A stretch of 5,405 bases of DNA from contig JAODBQ010000449.1 of NCBI GenBank assembly GCA_025464045.1, forward strand, positions 1 to 5,405, read 5' to 3'. This document shows, piece by piece, positions 1 to 4,415 of this stretch. Source of the DNA: Ilumatobacteraceae bacterium. GTDB taxonomy: Bacteria > Actinomycetota > Acidimicrobiia > Acidimicrobiales > Ilumatobacteraceae. The notes under the pieces were generated by a model. The model did no database searches. It had not been told where the DNA came from and saw nothing but the letters and a program-made list of their open reading frames with translations. The first letter of the stretch is position 1. Every line of letters starts with the position of its first letter. The translations under genes and the position numbers were made by a program.

Positions 1-1048
1 GCTCCTGCAGCAGCCCGAGCGAGTCGAGCCACGGCTGCGGGTTGTCCGAGTAGTCGAAGCCGAACACCAGGATCTGGCCGAAGCCCCCACAGTCGTCGTA
101 GACCTGCTCCAGCTTCTCGACCACCGTCTCGGGTGAGCCGATGATCCAGTTGTGCCGTGCGCAGTACGCGGCGTCGACGTCGGAGTCGGGCACGTCCGGG
201 TCGTGCTTGAGGTAGTCGAGGAAGCCGAAGTTGGAGAGCAGCGGCAGGAAGTACTCGTCCATCATCCGGCCCATCATCGACCCGACCGAGAGTCGCCACG
301 CCTCCTCGTCGGTGTCGGCGACGAAGACCTCGCGCACGAGGCGCCAGTCGCCACGCCACGGGGTCCGGCCGCTCACGCGCGCCCCGGCCTCGACGCTGTC
401 CCAGTGCGACGCCACGTAGGCCGGGTTGAGGTTCAGCGACAGGGGCAGGAAGCCGCGCTCGCCGGCGAGCTTCAGCGTGTCCGATCCCTTCGACAGGCCG
501 GCGACCCCGAGGGGCGGGTGGGGTGCCTGCAGCGGCTTGATGTGCGGACGCAGCACGCCGAACATCTCCTCTGGGCGGTCCACGTTCCAGTACTTGCCCT
601 CGTAGTGGAACGGCTCGTCGGCCGCCCACAGCCGCAGGATGATGTCGAGGGCCTCGCGGGTCATGTCGCGGTTGGTGCCGGACAGGCCGTCGACGTTGTA
701 CATCGCCCAGTCCGACGGCAGACCGGATGCCGCGACACCGAAGTTCAATCGACCTTCGGACAGGTGGTCCAGCATCGCCACTCGGTTCGCCAACTCGGCC
801 GGGTGGTGGTACGGCAGCAGGAACCCGCCGGGACCGAGGCGGATCCGCTCGGTCTCCATCAGCGCCTGGGCGACGAGCAGGTCGGGCGCCGGATGCGGTT
901 CCCAGGGCGCCGTGTGGTGCTCGCCGATCCAGGCCTCGGTGTAGCCGAGACGGTCGAGCTCGCGCAGGATGGACAGGTCGTAGTCATGGCCTTCCTTCAA
1001 CCCGCGCTCCGGCGGGTGTGAGGGCATGGCGAAGTAGCCGAACTGCAT
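1..1048 (-). CDS. LLM-class flavin-dependent monooxygenase, limonene-monooxygenase-like (C-terminus off the left edge)
   Basis: Translating the minus strand from the ATG at 1048 gives 349 residues with no stop before the window edge, so the last few dozen residues are missing. The sequence has the bacterial luciferase-like TIM-barrel signature: FGYFAMP at residues 3-9 (first strand), LGYTEAWIGEHH at 34-45, an LGPGGFLLPYHHP segment at 71-83, LDHLSEGRLNFGVA at 93-106, and late WIIGSPETVVEKLEQ at 301-315. Enzymes of this family use reduced flavin (FMN or F420) from a partner reductase and O2 to oxygenate a substrate in the cytoplasm. The HPPER start, the EHH motif and the overall pattern match, from memory, the branch often annotated as limonene 1,2-monooxygenase, but the substrate cannot be read from sequence. 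The start is supported by AAGGGGAG ending 4 bases upstream and by FGYF beginning at residue 3. It is divergent from the hydrolase at 1232. The family call is firm; cofactor and substrate are uncertain. Confidence 0.93.
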   Translation of the reverse strand, partial: MQFGYFAMPSHPPERGLKEGHDYDLSILRELDRLGYTEAWIGEHHTAPWEPHPAPDLLVAQALMETERIRLGPGGFLLPYHHPAELANRVAMLDHLSEGRLNFGVAASGLPSDWAMYNVDGLSGTNRDMTREALDIILRLWAADEPFHYEGKYWNVDRPEEMFGVLRPHIKPLQAPHPPLGVAGLSKGSDTLKLAGERGFLPLSLNLNPAYVASHWDSVEAGARVSGRTPWRGDWRLVREVFVADTDEEAWRLSVGSMMGRMMDEYFLPLLSNFGFLDYLKHDPDVPDSDVDAAYCARHNWIIGSPETVVEKLEQVYDDCGGFGQILVFGFDYSDNPQPWLDSLGLLQE

Positions 1049-1052
1049 CAGG

Positions 1053-1060
1053 CTCCCCTT
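1053..1060 (-). promoter_or_regulatory. Ribosome binding site of the flavin monooxygenase
   Basis: On the minus strand AAGGGGAG precedes the ATG at 1048 by 4 bases (6 from the AGGGG core). This fixes the start of the partial monooxygenase. It also means the divergent promoters must lie in the roughly 170 bases between 1061 and 1231. I could not pick out a convincing -35/-10 pair there for either gene. Confidence 0.7.
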
Positions 1061-1221
1061 GTCGTGGATTCCCCGGCGAAATGGTGGCACGCTTCGTCGG
1101 ATCGCACAAGGAGCCGCGGCAATGGCATCTCGCCGGATGGGCCCCGACGATGGACGCGGCGAGGGGATCGGTCGAGCAGTGGTGGTGGAGCGTCAGCTGA
1201 TGCAGGGGGTCGAACACGAGC

Positions 1222-1226
1222 AGGGA
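1222..1226 (+). promoter_or_regulatory. Ribosome binding site that decides the hydrolase start
   Basis: AGGGA lies 5 bases before the ATG at 1232. The next in-frame ATG (1265) has only GC-rich non-SD sequence before it, and the far upstream ATG at 1064 has none. Third codon positions become uniformly G/C from 1232 onward but are mixed between 1064 and 1231. That also places the start here. Confidence 0.55.
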
Positions 1227-1231
1227 TCGCC

Positions 1232-2128
1232 ATGCGCGGCGAGCGCGGCGCGGCGGTCGGCGACATGAGCCGGTTCGCGGTCACCACGACGACCATCACC
1301 ACGCTGCAGGGCACGTTCGTCGCCGACCGAGCCGGGCCCGTCGGGGCGCCGACGGTGCTGCTGCTGCACGGCTTCCCGCAGTCCCGCTACACGTGGCGGT
1401 CGGTCGTGCCCGCGCTGGCCGCGGCCGGGCTGGACGCCGTCGCGCCCGACCAGCGCGGCTACACACCGGGTGTGCGACCCGACCACGTCGATGCGTACCG
1501 CTCGACCCGGCTCGTCGCCGACGTGCTCGACATCCTCGACGCGCTGGGCATCGAACGCGCGCACCTCGTCGGGCACGACTGGGGCGGCCAGGTCGCATGG
1601 CTGGCCGCGGCTCAGCACCCCGAGCGGATCGCGACGTTGAGCATCCTGTCGCGCCCGCACCCGGCCGCGTTCGCCCAGTCGTTCGAGCTGGACTCGGTGC
1701 AGCGCGAACGGTCGAAGCACCACCAGCGGATGACGCCGTCCGTGGCCGAGCGGTGGTGGTCCGACGACTGCGCCGCGCTCCGCACGATGCTCACGAGCGG
1801 CGGCGTGCCCGACGCGGACGCCGCGGCCTACGCCGCGACGTTCACCGAACGAGCCGCCCTCGACGCCGCGATGAACTGGTACCGAGCGGCAGCACAAGGC
1901 GGCGGCCTGCGCCTCGCCGACACACCACCGGTCACCGTGCCCACGCTGTACCTCTGGGGGACCGCCGACGCCACCGTCGGTCGCGTCGCGGCAGAGCTGA
2001 CCCGCGACCACGTCGCCGGTCCGTACCGGTTCGTCGAGATCGACGGAGCGGGGCACTTCCTCACCGACGACGGCGCGGCGGCGACCGTCGAGCGAGAGCT
2101 CGTCGGTCATGTCACTGCGCTCTCCTGA
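1232..2128 (+). CDS. Alpha/beta hydrolase, epoxide-hydrolase-like (Asp nucleophile)
   Basis: The protein has 298 residues, a usual length for single-domain alpha/beta hydrolases. Landmarks in order: HGFPQSRYTWR at about 46-56 (HG oxyanion-hole turn), DQRGY at about 73-77, the nucleophile elbow GHDWGG at about 114-119 with Asp116, the lid motif NWYR with Tyr217, the acid Asp246 in WGTAD, and the base His275 in GAGHF. Asp rather than Ser at the elbow, together with NWYR, is the pattern of epoxide hydrolases. These open an epoxide through a covalent ester to the Asp, with two lid tyrosines activating the epoxide oxygen. Only the NWYR tyrosine is obvious; the first lid region (about 140-165) contains no Tyr. 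A haloalkane or haloacid dehalogenase or another C-O/C-X hydrolase is therefore still possible. No signal peptide is seen, so it is cytoplasmic. It is divergent from the flavin monooxygenase, a likely functional partner. An alternative start at 1265 gives 287 residues without losing any motif. Confidence 0.9.
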   Translation: MRGERGAAVGDMSRFAVTTTTITTLQGTFVADRAGPVGAPTVLLLHGFPQSRYTWRSVVPALAAAGLDAVAPDQRGYTPGVRPDHVDAYRSTRLVADVLDILDALGIERAHLVGHDWGGQVAWLAAAQHPERIATLSILSRPHPAAFAQSFELDSVQRERSKHHQRMTPSVAERWWSDDCAALRTMLTSGGVPDADAAAYAATFTERAALDAAMNWYRAAAQGGGLRLADTPPVTVPTLYLWGTADATVGRVAAELTRDHVAGPYRFVEIDGAGHFLTDDGAAATVERELVGHVTALS

Positions 2129-2182
2129 TCGATCCCGCCGGCCGGCCGCGCAGCGTCTCTCGTTCGGGTGAAGCCAGCGCGG

Positions 2183-2199
2183 CACGGGTTCGGCCCGTG
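2183..2199. repeat. Perfect 6-bp inverted repeat (hairpin) overlapping the putative operon promoter
   Basis: CACGGG and CCCGTG flank a TTCGG loop. It lies 55 bases after the hydrolase stop codon and 45 bases before the GTG of the next gene. No T-run follows, so it is not a standard intrinsic terminator, although high-GC actinobacteria sometimes use hairpins without one. It overlaps the proposed -35 element at 2188-2191, so it could instead be an operator. In the same gap, GCCGGCCGGC at 2137-2146 is also self-complementary. Confidence 0.5.
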
Positions 2200-2211
2200 G
2201 CTGATGGGTAT
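2188..2211 (+). promoter_or_regulatory. Possible SigB/SigF-type general-stress promoter for the three-gene membrane operon
   Basis: GTTC at 2188-2191, then 14 bases, then GGGTAT at 2206-2211. Actinobacterial SigB/SigF-group promoters read roughly GTTT-N14-17-GGGTAT, so the -10 is a full match and the -35 matches three of four bases. Transcription would start near 2218-2220, giving a 5' leader of about 25 bases that contains the SD GGAGG at 2234-2238. The match fits the operon, since such small membrane proteins are often stress-induced. It is a prediction from pattern only. Confidence 0.5.
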
Positions 2212-2243
2212 CGGCGGACCCAACATCAGCAGAGGAGGTTCAC

Positions 2244-2963
2244 GTGACCATCGCATCGGACGATCACACGTCGACCACCCCGCCGACGTCGAGCAGTGGC
2301 TCGGGCGCCAGAGCGGGAGAGGTCGCACGCACAGCCGCGAACGAAGCGTCCAGCGTTGCCGGCGGTGCCGTCGATGCCGGGCGTGAGGTCGCCAACCACG
2401 CGACGGAGGAGATCAAGGCCGTCGCGTCGCAAGCCAAGGACCACGCGCAGCAGCTCGTCGACCAGACCAAGAGCGAGCTCGTCGGCCAAGCCGAGGCGAA
2501 GAGCCAGCAGGCGGCGGGCGGGTTGCGCACGCTGAGCAGTCAGCTCGGGGCACTCGGGGACGGCCGTCCGCAAGATGCCGGACCGTTGGGGCACTACCTC
2601 GAGGATGCCCAGAGCAAGGTCGCGTCGATCGCCGACCGACTGGAGCGGGGCGGTCCGCAGGGGTTGCTCGACGACGTCACCGCGTTCGCGCGACGCAAGC
2701 CCGGCGTGTTCCTGGTCGGCGCAGTCGGTGCCGGCTTCGTCGTCGGGCGGCTGGTGCGTGCGGGCGCGCTCGGCTCGCGGCAGTCGTCGGGCGGCTCGCC
2801 GAGTGGCCTGACGCCGCCGATGTCGACCGCGTCGACAACGGGGCCGTGGACCGGTGGCGCGATGCCGCCGCCGTCGATCTCGCCGGACCCGGTCGTGCCC
2901 GCGGGCCTGAACGCGCCGACCTCGGTCGTCGTCGCTGTCGTGGACGAGGAGCTGTTGCCATGA
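2244..2963 (+). CDS. Membrane-anchored coiled-coil/LEA-like protein, YqjD-like layout
   Basis: The protein has 239 residues starting at GTG, 5 bases after an ideal SD (AGAGGAGG, 2231-2238). Residues 1-22 are Ser/Thr-rich and disordered. Residues 23-105 are Ala/Glu/Lys/Gln-rich amphipathic helix resembling LEA or apolipoprotein repeats, and 117-135 is a second helix. At 150-153 ARRKP precedes a single Gly/Ala/Val-rich membrane segment (about 154-172, FLVGAVGAGFVVGRLVRAG). This RRKPG-plus-glycine-rich helix is the layout of the DUF883/YqjD membrane anchor. In those proteins the helix lies near the C-terminus. Here about 65 further residues follow, rich in Pro, Ser, Thr and Gly, ending in a hydrophobic stretch and DEELLP. 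I infer that the N-terminal helices face the cytoplasm and the tail lies outside. It is the first gene of an operon and its stop overlaps the next start (ATGA). Similarity to DUF883 is by layout, not proven homology; the function is unknown. Confidence 0.85.
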   Translation: MTIASDDHTSTTPPTSSSGSGARAGEVARTAANEASSVAGGAVDAGREVANHATEEIKAVASQAKDHAQQLVDQTKSELVGQAEAKSQQAAGGLRTLSSQLGALGDGRPQDAGPLGHYLEDAQSKVASIADRLERGGPQGLLDDVTAFARRKPGVFLVGAVGAGFVVGRLVRAGALGSRQSSGGSPSGLTPPMSTASTTGPWTGGAMPPPSISPDPVVPAGLNAPTSVVVAVVDEELLP

Positions 2964-3391
2964 GCCAGGCCACGACGAAGACGGATGCCTACGACCCGGC
3001 GACGCAGCCGCTGCGCCCGGACCGCTCGTTGGGCGAGCTGTTCGGTGAGATGACCGCGGACATCAGCACGCTGTTCCGCAAGGAGCTCGAACTGGCCAAG
3101 GTCGAGGCGAAGGACGAAGCCACACGTGTCGGCAAGGGCGCGGGGATGTTCGCCGGTGCCGGCGTGGCGGGTTGGCTGGCGCTGCTGTTCCTGTCGCTCG
3201 CGTTGGCATGGCTCCTCGATCAGGCGATGAACACCGCGCTCGCGTTCGCGCTCGTCGGCGTCGTCTGGGCCCTCGCCGCGCTCGTGCTCGTGATGCGCGC
3301 CAAGCGCGAACTGAAGGATGTGCAACCTCTGCCGACCACCGTGCAGACCGTGAAGGAGGACGTCCAGTGGGCGAAAGAACAGAAGAGCTGA
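2960..3391 (+). CDS. Holin-X / YqjE-like two-helix membrane protein (phage holin superfamily III, PF07332-type)
   Basis: The protein has 143 residues. The N-terminal 22 residues are disordered. Residues 23-60 (SLGELFGEMTADISTLFRKE and the following ELAKVEAKDEATRVGKGAG) form a charged amphipathic helix. Two membrane helices follow at about 62-87 and 91-112 with a very short loop between, then a charged cytoplasmic tail. The L..LF.E...DIS.L.RKELEL.K.E sequence before a two-helix hairpin is the hallmark of the actinobacterial Holin-X family, to which E. coli YqjE is related. Despite the name there is no lysis gene or phage context here; these are chromosomal envelope proteins of unknown role. 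The ATG at 2960 overlaps the previous stop as ATGA and has GAGGAG at 2946-2951. Its end overlaps the next gene by 25 bases. Together this indicates one transcript and coupled translation. Confidence 0.9.
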   Translation: MSQATTKTDAYDPATQPLRPDRSLGELFGEMTADISTLFRKELELAKVEAKDEATRVGKGAGMFAGAGVAGWLALLFLSLALAWLLDQAMNTALAFALVGVVWALAALVLVMRAKRELKDVQPLPTTVQTVKEDVQWAKEQKS

Positions 3392-3957
3392 AGCGGGAGA
3401 TCGAAGCAACTCGAGGCGACCTCGGGTACACGCTCGACGCGATCGGCGACCGGGTGAGTCCGGGAAGGGTCATCGAGCGGCGCAAGAACCGCATCACCGG
3501 TGGCGTGAGATCAGCCGCCGATCGGGTCATGGGCAAGGCGCACGACCTGCAGCAGAGCGTGGGCGGCGCCGCTGACGACGCCGTGGGTGCGGCGCAGGGC
3601 CTGCCCGACAACGTCCGCGCGCACGCGCAGGGTGCACCGCTGACCGCCGGCGTCCTCGCGTTCGCGACGGGGTTCCTCATCGCCGCGGTGATCCCACCGA
3701 GCGATCAGGAGAAGCAGGCGTCGACGCAGCTGTCGGAGAAGATCCAACCGATCAAGGACGAGATCGCCAGCGCGGGGCACGACGTCGTCGAACACCTCAA
3801 GGAGCCGGCGGCCCACGCCGCCGACGAGCTGAAGTCGGCGGCGGCCGAGAGCCTCGACCATGTCAAGGCGTCCGCCACGGACGCGGCTCGAGACACCGCC
3901 GACCAGGCGCGCGAAGCCGCCGGCGCGTTGAAGCAGGACACCACGACCGACGCGTAG
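3367..3957 (+). CDS. DUF3618 membrane protein with LEA-like C-terminal tail
   Basis: The protein has 196 residues. The GTG start at 3367 lies inside the end of the previous gene and is chosen because AAGGAGGA (3353-3360) sits 6 bases before it. The DUF3618 motif (PF12277) starts almost at once: EELKREIEATRGDLGYTLDAI at about 6-26 and DRVSPGRVIERRK at 28-40. One membrane helix lies at about 91-110 (PLTAGVLAFATGFLIAAVIP). After it, 117-190 is a long amphipathic Ala/Glu/Lys/Asp-rich helix (HLKEPAAHAADELKSAAAES and similar), resembling LEA and apolipoprotein repeats. DUF3618 has no established biochemical function; it regularly accompanies Holin-X proteins in actinobacteria. Such amphipathic tails could bind membrane or other coiled-coil partners, perhaps the first protein of this operon, but that is inference. 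It is the last gene of the operon; a gap of 124 bases follows. Confidence 0.9.
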   Translation: MGERTEELKREIEATRGDLGYTLDAIGDRVSPGRVIERRKNRITGGVRSAADRVMGKAHDLQQSVGGAADDAVGAAQGLPDNVRAHAQGAPLTAGVLAFATGFLIAAVIPPSDQEKQASTQLSEKIQPIKDEIASAGHDVVEHLKEPAAHAADELKSAAAESLDHVKASATDAARDTADQAREAAGALKQDTTTDA

Positions 3958-3965
3958 ACGACGGT

Positions 3966-3977
3966 GCGGACGTCCGC
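3966..3977. repeat. 12-bp perfect palindrome after the operon
   Basis: GCGGACGTCCGC starts 9 bases after the DUF3618 gene's stop codon. As RNA it would form only a 4-bp stem with an ACGT loop and no T-run follows, so it is a weak terminator candidate. It could equally be a dimeric regulator site 32 bases upstream of the putative ECF promoter of the next gene, or chance in GC-rich DNA. Confidence 0.35.
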
Positions 3978-4009
3978 TCTCACCAAGCCAGTGACGCTGC
4001 GGAAGTCGG

Positions 4010-4037
4010 TGTAACGAGCGGTCGTTCCGAGACGATC
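4010..4037 (+). promoter_or_regulatory. Putative ECF-sigma promoter upstream of the 96-residue gene
   Basis: TGTAAC at 4010-4015, 17 bases, then CGATC at 4033-4037. TGTAAC/TGAAAC with CGWC- or CGAT-like -10 elements about 16-17 bases downstream is typical of ECF sigma factors; B. subtilis SigX, for example, uses TGTAAC-N17-CGAC. The same two elements recur at identical spacing at 4381-4408, which is the main support. Transcription would start near 4043-4045 and leave a leader of about 38 bases holding the SD GAGGGAG (4069-4075). An overlapping alternative, GGAA at 4001-4004 with GTT at 4024-4026, would suit SigE/SigH-type factors but is not repeated elsewhere. Confidence 0.45.
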
Positions 4038-4081
4038 CCCTCCCATGGTCCATCGCCACCTGGAACCCGAGGGAGCCGACG

Positions 4082-4372
4082 ATGTCGGATGAGGGCACGA
4101 TCGACCCCGTCGCGTCGGGGGCGCGCTACACCGTCATCTTTGTGAACGAACGGGAACCGGCCACCATCGACGACTTCTTGTCGGCGGCGATCGTCGACAT
4201 CACGATCGCGTCGACACATCAGCAGGTGACCATTCGCGGCTCGGCGCGCCACGATGGCGAAGCGGTGGTCGTCTACGAGAAGGGCAAGGACGGCACCGGC
4301 AAGGACATGCGCACGTGGAGGATCGATCGAGGCGTCGGCGGCTTCGAAGCGCGCGAGTTGTCCGCCTACTAG
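4082..4372 (+). CDS. Hypothetical 96-residue cytoplasmic protein, probably beta-rich
   Basis: I do not recognise this family. The ATG has a good SD (GAGGGAG, 6 bases upstream) and third codon positions are mostly G/C, so it is a real gene. The protein is soluble, with no signal peptide or membrane segment. It alternates short beta-like stretches (YTVIFVN at 16-22, IVDITIAS at 37-44, QVTIRGSA at 48-55, EAVVVYEK at 60-67, RTWRID at 77-82) with polar loops, one containing the Lys/Gly-rich KGKDGTGKD at 67-75. It has no cysteine and no obvious catalytic signature. The pattern would suit a small beta-sandwich or barrel. It stands alone between two gaps carrying the same ECF-like promoter, so it may share control with the downstream membrane protein. 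Confidence 0.8.
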   Translation: MSDEGTIDPVASGARYTVIFVNEREPATIDDFLSAAIVDITIASTHQQVTIRGSARHDGEAVVVYEKGKDGTGKDMRTWRIDRGVGGFEARELSAY

Positions 4373-4380
4373 CACGAGGC

Positions 4381-4408
4381 TGTAACACGACGGGTCGCTC
4401 GCACGATC
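4381..4408 (+). promoter_or_regulatory. Second copy of the putative ECF-sigma promoter, upstream of the repeat-tailed membrane protein
   Basis: TGTAAC at 4381-4386, 17 bases, then CGATC at 4404-4408, identical in both elements and spacing to the site at 4010-4037. The intervening bases also share GGTCG. The -10 ends 7 bases before the GTG at 4416, so transcription would start at or within a base or two of the start codon. The -35 begins 9 bases after the stop codon of the 96-residue gene, so the element occupies most of the 43-base gap. Confidence 0.5.
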
Positions 4409-4415
4409 TCAACCG

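Noticed and set aside
152..1021. Long plus-strand open frame of 289 codons
   Set aside because: It lies opposite the flavin monooxygenase, whose minus-strand translation has clear family motifs. The plus-strand product is Arg/Val/Gly-rich with no recognisable domain, a usual shadow in GC-rich DNA.
1064..1231. N-terminal extension of the hydrolase from the ATG at 1064
   Set aside because: No SD precedes it, the codons are mixed in third position, and the residues are Arg/Ser/Gly-rich and unlike the family. Coding character begins at 1232.
1193..2185. Minus-strand open frame of 330 codons
   Set aside because: It is antisense to the alpha/beta hydrolase with its full catalytic set. Its product is arginine-rich and without motifs.
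2960..3391. Phage origin suggested by the holin-family name
   Set aside because: No endolysin, structural or integrase gene is nearby, and base composition matches the surroundings. Holin-X proteins of this type are ordinary chromosomal envelope proteins in actinobacteria.
2594..3409. Minus-strand open frame of 271 codons
   Set aside because: It is opposite two genes that have SD sites, membrane helices and coupled overlaps. It looks like a shadow of their codon bias.
3424..3429. GGGTAC inside the DUF3618 gene as a SigB-type -10
   Set aside because: It lies in coding sequence and no GTTT-like -35 is found 14-17 bases upstream.
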